From the NCBI GenBank assembly GCA_021790795.1, contig JAJYFU010000015.1, positions 1 through 40,464 on the forward strand: DNA of 40,464 nt, given 5' to 3'. Source of the DNA: Pseudomonadota bacterium. GTDB taxonomy: Bacteria; Pseudomonadota; Gammaproteobacteria; Steroidobacterales; Steroidobacteraceae. Under the pieces are notes generated by a model. That model worked only from the letters and a program-made list of their open reading frames with translations. It made no database searches and was not told where the DNA came from. The position numbers and the translations under genes were made by a program. Positions within the stretch are counted from its first letter, which is position 1. Every line of letters starts with the position of its first letter. Of this stretch, positions 1 through 7,950 are shown piece by piece.

Positions 1-51
1 CGCAGCAGCCAGGGCATGGCGGTATTCACCGGTATCGGCTACCCGTTCTGA
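1..51 (+). CDS. C-terminal end of a probable outer-membrane beta-barrel protein (partial)
   Basis: Only the last 16 codons are present, reading in frame from base 1 to a TGA at 49-51 and ending in ...FTGIGYPF. The ending fits the C-terminal beta-signal of outer-membrane barrels: a terminal Phe, an aromatic residue at -3 and Gly at -6. Nothing more can be said about the family. The stop overlaps the 3' end of hpnA, which comes from the opposite strand, by 13 bases. The reading frame and terminal motif are seen directly; the barrel assignment is inference from a very short tail. Confidence 0.4.
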   Translation, partial: RSSQGMAVFTGIGYPF

Positions 52-1061
52 GCCCGTCCGCCGGGCGGCTGGCGCCCCCGCAGATACCCCTCTTCGCGGA
101 ACCACTCCAGGGCGTCCTCGAAGGCCAGCCGGGCCGGACGGGACCGATACCCGAGCTCGCGCTCGGCTTTCTCGCTCGAGAAGTACATGCGCTTGCGGGC
201 CATGCGCACGCTGTCGACGGTCACGCGCGTGGGCTTGCCGCTCAGGCGCGCGATGCCCTCGGCGAAGTACGCGATCGGCAGCACCAGGCCATGCGGCAGC
301 TTCAGGCGCGGCGGGGCGCGTCCCGCGAGGCCGGTGATCTCGATGAGAATCTCGCGCAACGGGAGATTCTCCCCGCCCAGGATGTAGCGCTCCCCGACCC
401 GCCCGCGGTGAAACGCCAGCACGTGCCCGGCGGCGACGTCATCGACGTGCACGATGTTCAGTCCGGTATCCACGTAGGCCGGTGTGCGCCCGAGCGCCGC
501 ATCGAGCACGATCTGCCCGGTGGGCGTGGGCTTCAGATCGCGGGGCCCGACGGGAGCGGCCGGATTGACGATCACCACGGGCACGCCGCGCGCGGCCGCC
601 TCCAGCGCGACCTGCTCGGCGAGAAATTTCGAGCGCTTGTAGTGACCCGTCATGTCCGCGAGCGCCACGGGGGTCTGCTCGGTGCCGGGACCGCCGTCCG
701 CGGGCAAGCCGACGCAGGCAACGCTGCTGGTGTAGACGATGCGCGAAACGCCAGCTCGGTGCGCCGCATTGAGCAGATTGCGCGTCCCATCGACGTTGGC
801 GTGGTACATCGACTGCGGATTCGGCACCCACAGGCGGTAGTCCGCCGCGGCATGAAACACCGCGTCGCACCCCTCGACGGCCCGCCGCAGCGAGGGCTCG
901 TCGGTGAGGTCGCCGATCACTGTCTCCAGCGTGAGCGCCCGCAGATTGCGTCGATCCGAGCTGGCACGCACCAGCGCGCGCACCTGCCAGCCCGCCGCGA
1001 TCAGCGTGCGCGCGAGTGCTGCCCCGACGAAGCCACTCGCTCCCGTGACCAGCGCCTTCAC
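39..1061 (-). CDS. hpnA: HpnA, hopanoid-associated NAD(P)-dependent sugar epimerase/dehydratase-like protein
   Basis: A 340-residue extended short-chain dehydrogenase with an N-terminal Rossmann motif (GASGFVG, residues 7-13), the YTSSVACVG strand and a YKRSK (YxxxK) catalytic pair. HpnA members occur in hopanoid clusters and are thought to act on the sugar-derived side chain; the exact reaction is not settled. The frame stays open far upstream, but the GTG at 1061 is preferred: it matches the family N-terminus, has a GGAGG eight bases before it, and overlaps the hpnG stop (GTGA). It is the last gene of the leftward hopanoid operon. Confidence 0.9.
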   Translation of the reverse strand: MKALVTGASGFVGAALARTLIAAGWQVRALVRASSDRRNLRALTLETVIGDLTDEPSLRRAVEGCDAVFHAAADYRLWVPNPQSMYHANVDGTRNLLNAAHRAGVSRIVYTSSVACVGLPADGGPGTEQTPVALADMTGHYKRSKFLAEQVALEAAARGVPVVIVNPAAPVGPRDLKPTPTGQIVLDAALGRTPAYVDTGLNIVHVDDVAAGHVLAFHRGRVGERYILGGENLPLREILIEITGLAGRAPPRLKLPHGLVLPIAYFAEGIARLSGKPTRVTVDSVRMARKRMYFSSEKAERELGYRSRPARLAFEDALEWFREEGYLRGRQPPGGRAQNG

Positions 1062-1801
1062 GGCCTTGCCCTCCACTGCCCCGCCGTGAGCGCCCGGCGG
1101 GCGGGCAGATCCGGCTCCCCCAGGCGCGCGAGCATGTCGCATGCCGTGCGAAAGCGCCGGGCGAGCCTGTGGACCTCCGCAATGTTCCATGGGGTTAGCG
1201 CCAGACGCCACAGCAGGCTGCCCAGCGCGACCTTCCCTCCACGGCTCGCCGCGACCACCGGCTCGGGCAGCTCGTCGCCGGCGGTATCCACGATCACCCG
1301 CAACACCACGAACGGCACCGCCGCCGACGCGGCGAAGCGCGCCACGGCGGCGCTCTCCATGTCGATCGCCACACAGCCGGTCTCGCGCCAGGCGATCGCC
1401 TTGTCGAGCCGCGAGCCCACGGGGAAACGGCTGGTGAGCAGCGCGTCTTCGCTCACCTGACAATCGCGCGGCAGCGCCGCGAGCACAGCCGCGCGCCACG
1501 GCGCGTGCGCGGCAAGCGGTTGACCTTCGAGCACATGAACCTCCCGCGGCACGAGCACCGCGCCGCAGCGCAGCGCCGGATCGAGGCCACCGGCCGTTCC
1601 GACGCTGGCGAGCGCGGTCGCGCCGGCGCGCGCGAGCCGCTGCGCTGCGGCTTGCGCGGCATCCCACCCCATTCCACTGACGGTGAGCAGCGCATTGTCT
1701 TCGAGTTGCACGACCTCACCTGCGCTGGCCGCGGCCGGAGCGTCCGGGGCAAACGCCCGAGCCTCGGATGCGAGCGCCGCGACGATACCGACGCAGCTCA
1801 A
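1058..1801 (-). CDS. hpnG: HpnG, hopanoid-associated nucleoside phosphorylase/nucleosidase
   Basis: A 247-residue protein of the purine phosphorylase/MTA-nucleosidase fold. Visible family features are the SGMGW and VGTAGG glycine-rich segments and the AIDMESAAVARFA stretch that binds ribose and base in this superfamily. HpnG removes adenine from adenosylhopane, the HpnH product, giving a ribosylhopane intermediate on the way to bacteriohopanetetrol. The frame is open further upstream, but that extension lies inside shc and looks like non-family sequence. I place the start at a TTG at 1801, seven bases after the shc stop, with GGGGAG and GAGAG purine runs before it. The stop overlaps the hpnA start by four bases, so the genes are probably translationally coupled. 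Confidence 0.88.
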   Translation of the reverse strand: MSCVGIVAALASEARAFAPDAPAAASAGEVVQLEDNALLTVSGMGWDAAQAAAQRLARAGATALASVGTAGGLDPALRCGAVLVPREVHVLEGQPLAAHAPWRAAVLAALPRDCQVSEDALLTSRFPVGSRLDKAIAWRETGCVAIDMESAAVARFAASAAVPFVVLRVIVDTAGDELPEPVVAASRGGKVALGSLLWRLALTPWNIAEVHRLARRFRTACDMLARLGEPDLPARRALTAGQWRARP

Positions 1802-1808
1802 GAGCTCT

Positions 1809-3773
1809 CTAGCTCCCCTGGCGATAGGCCGCCAGCGCCCAGAGCGGAAAGTAGGCGCTGTAGCCGTGATACTTGAGGTAGAACACTCGGGGAAAGCCCG
1901 GCGCGGTGAAGCTCGGGTGGCTCCACAGGCCGTGCTGCTGCGTACGCAGTAGAAACTCGACGCCACGGTGCGCCGCCGGCGAGGCCCGCTCGCCGGCGGC
2001 GATCAACCCCAGCACCGCCCAGGCGGTCTGGTAGGGCGTGCTGACGAACGGCCGATCGCCGTAGCGCGCCCGATCGTAACTGTCGTTGCTCTCGCCCCAC
2101 CCGCCGTCGGCGTTCTGGCGCGCGCGCAGCCACTCGACGGCGCGCACCACCGCCGGATCCGTGGCCGCGACGCCGGCGGCCTCGAGCGCCACCAGCACCG
2201 ACCAGGTTCCGTAGATGTAGTTGGTGCCCCAGCGGCCGAACCACGAGCCGTCCGGCTCCTGTTCGCGCCGCAGAAACGCGAGCGCCCGCTCGAGCGCCGG
2301 GCGATCCTGCGGCCGGCCGGCGCGGGCCAACACCGTGACCACCCGCGCGGTCACGTCGCTCGTCGGAGGATCGAGCAGCGCGCCATGATCGGCAAAGGGA
2401 ATGTAATTGAGGTTGTAGTGCGTGTTGTCGGCATCGAAGGCCGCAAAGCCGCCGCCGTCGCTCTGCATGCCGACCAGCCAATCGAGCGAGCGCCCGATGC
2501 TGTGCGCATAGCGCTCGCGACCCTGCGCCGCATGCATCGACCAGGCCACCACCGCGGTGTCGTCGAGATCCGGATAATGGGCATTGCCGTACTGAAACGG
2601 CCAGCCGCCGCTGCGCACCGCCGGCCGGCGGGCGCGCCAATCCCCAACCGGCTCGAGGATCTGGCGGGGCAGCAGCCAATCCAGGCCCCGGCATGCGCCG
2701 GCCAGACTCTCATTGTCGCCCAGCGCCTGCAGCGTCAGGCAGGCCAGGCCCGTATCCCAGACGGGGGAAACGCACGGCTGGCAGTAGGCGCGATCACCCT
2801 GCTCGACCACGAGCTTTTCCAAGGCGCGCTTGGCGGTCACGCGGCGCGGATCGTCGGGTCCGTAACCGAGCAGCACCATCATCTCCAGCGCATTGACCAT
2901 GGCCGGAAAGATGGCCCCCAGACCGTCCTCGCCATTGAGCCGCTCGATCGTCCAGCGCTCGGCTCGACGCAGCGCGCGCGCGCGCATCGCCCGCGGAATC
3001 AGCGGGTCGAGCACGCGGAACGCCCGATCGAGCATGAAGAACATCCGGGCGAGCCATCGGCCTCGCTCGGGCAGGCGGAAGTAGTGACGCTCGTCCTCCG
3101 GGGCCACGATGAACAGCTCCCGGATGTTCACCCGCTGCGGATTGCGCGCCACGGGCTTGAGCGTACACAGCACGAACAGCGGCACCATCACGGTGCGCGA
3201 CCAGTAGGAGACCTTCTCCACATGGAACGGGAACCATCGCGGCAGGAGCATGATCTCCACCGGGATGTACGGCACGGCCCGCCAGGGGACCTGTCCGAAC
3301 AGCGCCAGCGCGATACGCGTGAACACATTGGCGTGCGCCGCGCCACCGCGCGCGAGCACCGCCTCGCGCGCCCGACGCATGTGCTCGGATTGCGGATCGT
3401 CGCCGGCGAGCTTCAGCGCGAAATACGCCTTGATGGTGCACGACAGATCCAGCGCCCCGTCCTGGTAGAGCGGCCAGCCACCCTCGGGCTGCTGGTGCTC
3501 GCGCAGGTAGACGGCCAGGCGCTTCTGCAACCGCGCATCGATCTCATCCAGGTAGTGCATCATCATGATGTACTCGGCCGGGATGGTGCAGTCGGCCTCG
3601 AGCTCGAACACCCAATGGCCGTCCGGCTGCTGCAGACCGAGCAGCGCATCGCGCGCGACGCGAATGGCCCGCTCCAGCGCATCCGGGCGCGCGGCGCGCT
3701 GGAGCGTCTCGCCCAGCGGCCAGGCGGGCGCCGCCGGCTCGGCGCGCGCCTCGAGGTCAAGCGGCTCGTTCAT
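1809..3773 (-). CDS. shc: Squalene-hopene cyclase
   Basis: The cyclase converts squalene to hopene/hopanol by protonation and polycyclisation, as a membrane-associated enzyme. The catalytic motif DLDDTA is at residues 402-407 and several QW-type repeats are visible, such as QNADGGWGES near the C-terminus and QQPDGHW near the N-terminus. With the ATG at 3773 the protein is 654 residues, normal for bacterial SHC. An in-frame TTG at 3842 would add 23 residues that do not look like family sequence. It lies between the squalene synthase gene (146-base gap) and hpnG (7-base gap) and is co-directional with both. The family assignment is secure; the start is less so. Confidence 0.95.
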   Translation of the reverse strand: MNEPLDLEARAEPAAPAWPLGETLQRAARPDALERAIRVARDALLGLQQPDGHWVFELEADCTIPAEYIMMMHYLDEIDARLQKRLAVYLREHQQPEGGWPLYQDGALDLSCTIKAYFALKLAGDDPQSEHMRRAREAVLARGGAAHANVFTRIALALFGQVPWRAVPYIPVEIMLLPRWFPFHVEKVSYWSRTVMVPLFVLCTLKPVARNPQRVNIRELFIVAPEDERHYFRLPERGRWLARMFFMLDRAFRVLDPLIPRAMRARALRRAERWTIERLNGEDGLGAIFPAMVNALEMMVLLGYGPDDPRRVTAKRALEKLVVEQGDRAYCQPCVSPVWDTGLACLTLQALGDNESLAGACRGLDWLLPRQILEPVGDWRARRPAVRSGGWPFQYGNAHYPDLDDTAVVAWSMHAAQGRERYAHSIGRSLDWLVGMQSDGGGFAAFDADNTHYNLNYIPFADHGALLDPPTSDVTARVVTVLARAGRPQDRPALERALAFLRREQEPDGSWFGRWGTNYIYGTWSVLVALEAAGVAATDPAVVRAVEWLRARQNADGGWGESNDSYDRARYGDRPFVSTPYQTAWAVLGLIAAGERASPAAHRGVEFLLRTQQHGLWSHPSFTAPGFPRVFYLKYHGYSAYFPLWALAAYRQGS

Positions 3774-3919
3774 GCGAATCTCGGCGCGCAGGCCGCCGGC
3801 ACATCGGCGCGGGAGCCACCACTTCGGCTGTTGATTGGGCAAGGATGCATGGTTGTTCTTGGGCTAAGCCCTCGGTCCCGTGGTTCCGGCGAGCCCGTTC
3901 CTTCGGTTGAACGGACAGC
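3774..3919. other. Gap between squalene synthase gene and shc with two inverted repeats
   Basis: This is the widest gap inside the leftward hopanoid operon. At 3895-3914 there is a 6-bp perfect stem (CCGTTC/GAACGG) with an 8-base loop, and just beside it, overlapping the squalene synthase stop, an 8-bp near-perfect palindrome (CAAGGCGC, one base, GCGCCTTG) at 3921-3937. Neither is followed by a T tract on either strand, so an intrinsic terminator is not supported. They could be RNA-processing or attenuation structures. No gene is visible here. Confidence 0.35.
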
Positions 3920-5059
3920 TCAAGGCGCGGCGCCTTGGCACGGCATGCTTTCGCTGTATTCATCCGGGGCGCGCTCCCCGCCGGCGCCGTCGAAGGCGGG
4001 CACGCCCGCCGGCCGCAGCGGCACTTCTTGTGCCGCGAGCGGCAGTCCGCGCGCGGCACGCTCGAACAGGCGCCGCAGCATCGCATCGTTGCGCACCGCC
4101 AGGTTGGTCAGGGTCTGAGTCATCGCCACGGCCGAGCGCGACACCTTCACGTGGCTGCCGGCGGTGAAACCCGGATGGTCGTGGATCTTGCGCAGCGTCA
4201 GCGCCGCGAGCCCGATCGCCCACAGGCAGAACTTGCGGATGCCGGGCTCTTCGCCCGGGATCAGCAGGGTAAAGGCGAGCGCATTGCGCAGGTGGCGGTG
4301 CGCCACCCCGACCAGCTCCATCATGCCGGCATGAAAGCGCGGATCGCTGCGCTCGGGAGTCAGGGTGGCGAGGTCGACGCCATGGCGGCTGAACACCTCC
4401 TGCGGCAGCCAGCACGCCCCGCGCGCGCGATCCTCCCAGACATCCTTCAGGATGTTGGTCATCTGCAGACCTTGACCGAAGGACGGCGCCAGCGCGTAGA
4501 GCCGCCGATGGTGGTGCTCGATCTGGCCCGAGTAGGCGCAGAACAGCTCGGTGAGCGTCTCGCCGACGATCCCGGCGACATAGTAGCAATAGGCGTCCAG
4601 ATCGGTCGCGCGCGCCAGGCCCCGCAGGCTCGCGGTCTGCTGGAATTGATGCATGCCGTGGGCCATCACCTCGATGCAGCGGCAGATGGCGGCGCGTTGG
4701 CGCGGCTCGAAGCGCGCGACCACGCGCATCACGCGCGCGGTGTTGGCCACCAGATCGCGCTCGGCCGCGAGCGCGCTGTCGCTCAGGTGCGGCACCACAT
4801 CGGCGGCGAAGCGCTGCGCATCCTCCCGGCCCTGCACCACGGCCGTGAAGCGCCGCAGAAAGCGATGAGTATCGGCGGCCGAGAGCCTCGGCTCGTCCTC
4901 GATCGTGTCGGCGATGCGGCACAACAGATACGCGCTGGTGACCGGCGTGCACAGCGCCGCGGGCAGCTGCGGAATGGTCAACGCGAAGGTGCGCGACACC
5001 AGCGGCAGGATCTGGTCCTGGAAAGCCGCGTCGGACTCGGGCAGATCTGGCATGAGCAT
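3920..5059 (-). CDS. sqs: Squalene synthase (single-enzyme, eukaryote-like type)
   Basis: A trans-isoprenyl diphosphate synthase of about 379 residues that should join two farnesyl diphosphates head to head and reduce the product to squalene with NADPH. The first aspartate motif is DTIED (residues 51-55) and the second is DVWED (206-210). Between them is YCYYVAG (157-163), close to the YCHYVAG of eukaryotic and Methylococcus-type squalene synthases, and after the second motif CWLPQEVFSRHG matches the family's WPQE(I/V)W segment. No hpnC or hpnE partner is nearby, which supports the one-enzyme route. The start is uncertain: ATG at 5059 or 5053, or an upstream GTG at 5095 overlapping ispA; none has a strong ribosome binding site. 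Confidence 0.87.
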   Translation of the reverse strand: MLMPDLPESDAAFQDQILPLVSRTFALTIPQLPAALCTPVTSAYLLCRIADTIEDEPRLSAADTHRFLRRFTAVVQGREDAQRFAADVVPHLSDSALAAERDLVANTARVMRVVARFEPRQRAAICRCIEVMAHGMHQFQQTASLRGLARATDLDAYCYYVAGIVGETLTELFCAYSGQIEHHHRRLYALAPSFGQGLQMTNILKDVWEDRARGACWLPQEVFSRHGVDLATLTPERSDPRFHAGMMELVGVAHRHLRNALAFTLLIPGEEPGIRKFCLWAIGLAALTLRKIHDHPGFTAGSHVKVSRSAVAMTQTLTNLAVRNDAMLRRLFERAARGLPLAAQEVPLRPAGVPAFDGAGGERAPDEYSESMPCQGAAP

Positions 5060-5070
5060 CCCGGAAGAAA

Positions 5071-5976
5071 TCAGTTGCGGCGCGTCAGCAGCCACTCGGC
5101 CACCGCCCGCAGCGGCTCGGCGGCCGCGCCGAAGGGCGCGAGCGATTCGAGCGCCTGCTCGCTCAGACGTCGGACACGCTCCTGAGAGGCGGGAATGCCG
5201 AGGATCACCGGATACGTCGACTTGCCGCGCTCGCGGTCCGATTGGGCCGCCTTGCCGAGCGTGGCCGTGTCGCCGAGCTCATCGAGCAGATCGTCCTGGA
5301 TCTGAAACGCCAGCCCGATCGGCGCGGCGAATTCGGCCAGGGCGCGCTCCCGATGCGGCTCGAGGTCGGGCACACACGCCGCACCCATCATGACGCTGGC
5401 GCGGATCAGCGCCCCGGTCTTCAGCGCATGCATGCGCTCGACCTGCTCGATGTCGAGGCGGCGTCCTTCGGACTCCAGATCGATCGCCTGCCCGCCGGCC
5501 ATGCCGAGACTGCCGATGGCCTCGGCCAGCAGACCCACCAGGCGCGCGCGGACCGCGCTCGAATCGGGTAATCCCGGATCGCGCGCGAGCAGCTCGAAGG
5601 CGAGCGACTGCAGCGCATCGCCGACCAGCAGCGCGGTGGCCTCGTCGTAGGCCTTGTGACAGGTCGGACGGCCACGGCGCAGATCGTCGTCATCCATCGC
5701 CGGCAGATCGTCGTGCACCAGCGAATAAACGTGCATCAGCTCGAGCGCGCAGGCGGCCGCCTCCACGCGCTCCTCGGGCAGCCCCAGCGTGCGCGCCGTG
5801 GCGAGCAGCAGGATCGGGCGCACGCGCTTGCCGCCGCCAAGAACGCTGTAGCGCATCGCCGCGTGCAGCCGCTCGGGCCAGCGGTCCGCGCGCGGCAGGC
5901 GGCGCGCCAAGGCATCCTCCATGCGCGCGCGCCATTGCTCGAGCTGCGCCGGAAAGAACTCAGGCGCCGCTGACAC
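5071..5976 (-). CDS. ispA: Farnesyl diphosphate synthase (polyprenyl synthetase)
   Basis: A 301-residue short-chain prenyltransferase that condenses isopentenyl diphosphate with dimethylallyl and geranyl diphosphate. The first aspartate-rich motif, DDLPAMDDDDLRRGRPT, starts at residue 89 and the second, DDLLD, is at 228-232. GGGKRVRP (48-54), GDALQ and the KTGALI segment are also typical. The insertion in the first motif is characteristic of bacterial FPP/GGPP synthases. The start is GTG at 5976 with GGGAAGG five bases before it; it overlaps the hpnH 3' end by 17 bases. Its place between hpnH and squalene synthase suggests it supplies C15 precursor to hopanoids, though it probably also serves the general C15 pool. 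Confidence 0.92.
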   Translation of the reverse strand: MSAAPEFFPAQLEQWRARMEDALARRLPRADRWPERLHAAMRYSVLGGGKRVRPILLLATARTLGLPEERVEAAACALELMHVYSLVHDDLPAMDDDDLRRGRPTCHKAYDEATALLVGDALQSLAFELLARDPGLPDSSAVRARLVGLLAEAIGSLGMAGGQAIDLESEGRRLDIEQVERMHALKTGALIRASVMMGAACVPDLEPHRERALAEFAAPIGLAFQIQDDLLDELGDTATLGKAAQSDRERGKSTYPVILGIPASQERVRRLSEQALESLAPFGAAAEPLRAVAEWLLTRRN

Positions 5977-7117
5977 GGCGACCTTCCCGGTTCGCGGCCT
6001 GGCCCACCTCGCCGAGCGGGATCCTCACCTCGGCGGGCACCTGCGCCTTCAGCGGCGGCTCCTCGTAGAGCAGCGGCAGCTCGGGAGCCATCGGGCCGGT
6101 CAGGCGCGGCCCGCGCAGCGAGCGCCACAGCGCCTTCAGCGGATGGGCAAACGCGTCATCGACCGCGGTGCCCTCGTAGCCGCAGTGCGCCATGCAGTTG
6201 TTGCACAGCGGGTTGCGTCCGACGCCGTAGCGCTCCCATTCGGTATCCGCCATCAGCGCGCCGAAGCTGTCGGCATACCCCTCTCCGGTCAGCAGATAGC
6301 AGGGCCGCTGCCAGCCGAAGATGTTGTACGTCGGTGTGCTCCAGGGCGTGCACTGGTAGGCCTGATTGCCGGCGAGGAAGTCGAGAAACAGCGCCGAATG
6401 GTTGAACGACCAGCGCGCGCGGCGGGTGCGGCCGCGGGCGAAGATCGCCCGGAACAGGTTCTTGCTCGCGCTGCGGCCGAGGAACACGTCCTGACGGGGC
6501 GCGTGCTGATAGCTGTACCCCGGCGAGACCATGATCCCCTCGACGCCGAGCCGCATCGCGGTGTCGAAGAAATCGGCCACGTCGTCGGGATCTTCGTTCT
6601 GAAACAGCGTGCAGTTGACCGTCACGCGGAAACCCTTGGAGCGGGCCAGGCGGATCGCCGCGACCGCCTTGTCGAACACGCCTTCCTGACAGACCGACTC
6701 GTCGTGACGCTCGCGGTTGCCGTCCAGGTGCACCGAGAAGGTGAGGTACGGGGACGGACGGTACTCGTCGATGTGCTTGGCGAGCAGGAGCGCGTTCGTG
6801 CACAGATACACGAAACGCTTGCGCTGCACGATACCGTCCACGATCTGCGGCATGTCCTTGTGGATCAGCGGCTCGCCGCCCGGGATCGACACCATGGGCG
6901 CGCCGCATTCCTCCACGGCGGCGAGCGCCTTTTCCACCGAGAGGCGCTGCTGCAGGATGTCCTTCGGGTAATCGATCTTGCCGCATCCGGCACAGGCCAG
7001 ATTGCACTGAAAGAGCGGCTCGAGCATCAGCACCAGCGGATAGCGCTTCTGCCCGCGCAGCTTGCGGCTGATGATGTATCGGGCGACCCGGTACTTTTGA
7101 ATCAGTGGAATACCCAA
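5960..7117 (-). CDS. hpnH: HpnH, adenosyl-hopene transferase (radical SAM)
   Basis: HpnH adds the adenosyl moiety of S-adenosylmethionine to hopene, the first step of the extended C35 hopanoid side chain. The 385-residue protein has the radical-SAM CxxxCxxC cluster at C38, C42 and C45 (CNLACAGC), followed by the GGEPLIH segment, and a C-terminal cysteine-containing region (NPLCNNCMAHCGYEG). The N-terminus (MGIPLIQKYRVARYI) is the usual HpnH start. Translation begins at a TTG at 7117 with GGGAG six bases upstream. It overlaps ispA. A 75-base gap containing two GC hairpins separates it from idi. Confidence 0.95.
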   Translation of the reverse strand: MGIPLIQKYRVARYIISRKLRGQKRYPLVLMLEPLFQCNLACAGCGKIDYPKDILQQRLSVEKALAAVEECGAPMVSIPGGEPLIHKDMPQIVDGIVQRKRFVYLCTNALLLAKHIDEYRPSPYLTFSVHLDGNRERHDESVCQEGVFDKAVAAIRLARSKGFRVTVNCTLFQNEDPDDVADFFDTAMRLGVEGIMVSPGYSYQHAPRQDVFLGRSASKNLFRAIFARGRTRRARWSFNHSALFLDFLAGNQAYQCTPWSTPTYNIFGWQRPCYLLTGEGYADSFGALMADTEWERYGVGRNPLCNNCMAHCGYEGTAVDDAFAHPLKALWRSLRGPRLTGPMAPELPLLYEEPPLKAQVPAEVRIPLGEVGQAANREGRRVSGA

Positions 7118-7137
7118 ATCCGTCTCCCAGTGTTGTA

Positions 7138-7177
7138 CCGGCGCCCGGGCCGCCGGCCAGCCCCGCCACCGGGGCTG
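7138..7177. other. Tandem GC-rich hairpins between idi and hpnH
   Basis: Two adjacent perfect inverted repeats lie in the 75-base gap. 7158-7177 is an 8-bp stem (CAGCCCCG/CGGGGCTG) with a 4-base loop. 7138-7156 is a 6-bp stem (CCGGCG/CGCCGG) with a 7-base loop. Read on the minus strand the stronger one falls 15 bases after the idi stop. Neither has a following T tract, so they are not classical intrinsic terminators. They may cause partial termination or protect a processed idi transcript end. Confidence 0.5.
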
Positions 7178-7192
7178 TTGCCTGTTTCCTGC

Positions 7193-7795
7193 CTAACCGT
7201 GCACCAGCGCACGCACGGCCGCCTGGTGATCCCGCCCGATCCGCTCCCACTCCTGGGTGAACCAAGGCGTGAAGCACGCGGTGCCCGCATCGCGCATCTC
7301 GGCATCGAGCGCCTCGGGTCCGATCCAGCGCCACGCTGTGACCTCGGCCCCATTGACGCGCACCGGCGCGGCCGAGCGCCCGATGAATACCGAGCACAGT
7401 TCATGCTCGGCACCCGATCCGTCGAATTGTGCTTGATACTTGAATTTGAATAGAAACTGCAAGGGGCACTTGAGCCCCAGCTCCTCGTTGAGCCGCCGAT
7501 GAATAGCCACGTCCATGCTCTCGGCCTGGCGCGGGTGGCTGCAGCAGCTATTCGACCAGTATAGCGGCCAGAGCCGCTTGCCCGCTGCGCGCTGCTGGAT
7601 CAAGAGCTCGCCGCGGCCATTGAAGATGAACAGCGAGAACGCCCGGTGCAGCAGCCCCGAGCCCTCGTGACAGCGGGCCCGGCTCGCGTGTCCGACCTCG
7701 CGATCGTCGTCGTCCACCAGAATAAGGGACTCGCCTCCGGTCACACCGTCGCTCAGTGGCAACAGTTTGGGCGAAGCGCCGCTCTGATCCATCAT
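7193..7795 (-). CDS. idi: Isopentenyl-diphosphate delta-isomerase, type I
   Basis: A Nudix-fold isomerase interconverting isopentenyl and dimethylallyl diphosphate. The active-site cysteine segment reads YWSNSCCSHPRQ (TNTCCSHP in most relatives) and the metal-binding RRLNEELG follows at the usual distance; the C-terminal WRWIGPEALDAEM and WFTQEW segments also fit. With the ATG at 7795 it is 200 residues, slightly longer than E. coli Idi at 182. The frame is open to a GTG at 7936, and an AAGGAG sits near that end, but the extra sequence has unlike composition and no family similarity, so I leave it out. It is the promoter-proximal gene of the leftward hopanoid arm. Confidence 0.92.
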   Translation of the reverse strand: MMDQSGASPKLLPLSDGVTGGESLILVDDDDREVGHASRARCHEGSGLLHRAFSLFIFNGRGELLIQQRAAGKRLWPLYWSNSCCSHPRQAESMDVAIHRRLNEELGLKCPLQFLFKFKYQAQFDGSGAEHELCSVFIGRSAAPVRVNGAEVTAWRWIGPEALDAEMRDAGTACFTPWFTQEWERIGRDHQAAVRALVHG

Positions 7796-7950
7796 GCCGT
7801 CGACCCCGGCGCAGGCCCGAGCGTGTACCCTATGCATCTTGCAGGGATTTGAAACCCTCTGGCTCTGTCGCTCATTGGCAGTCCGCAGCGTAGGGATTCC
7901 TATGGACATGATAACCGGCTCCACGTTCACTATCACTCCTTGACGACATC
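7796..7950. promoter_or_regulatory. Divergent control region between idi and hpnI
   Basis: These 155 bases separate the two arms of the hopanoid cluster and are visibly less GC-rich than the flanking genes. An imperfect 16-base dyad, AGGGATTTGAAACCCT (12 of 16 positions symmetric), lies at 7843-7858, and its left half AGGGATT recurs directly at 7892-7898. Possible -10-like boxes exist, such as TATCAC at 7931-7936 for hpnI, but none has a good -35, so I do not call exact promoters. The location supports a shared control region; the operator role of the dyad is inference. Confidence 0.45.

Noticed and set aside
1062-1667. Open-frame extension of hpnA up to 1667, giving a 542-residue product
   Set aside because: The extra part is the opposite reading of hpnG codons in a shifted frame, Arg/Ala/Gly-rich and without family similarity; the GTG at 1061 has a ribosome binding site and the proper N-terminus.
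3921-3937. Palindrome at the squalene synthase stop as an intrinsic terminator
   Set aside because: There is no T tract on either strand, and shc continues in the same direction after the gap.
1968-4118. 716-codon open frame on the plus strand
   Set aside because: It is antisense to shc and squalene synthase, which have clear catalytic motifs. Long antisense frames are expected at this GC content.
7796-7936. N-terminal extension of Idi from a GTG at 7936
   Set aside because: Although an AAGGAG lies nearby, the stretch has unlike composition and no similarity to the family; it is better explained as the divergent control region.
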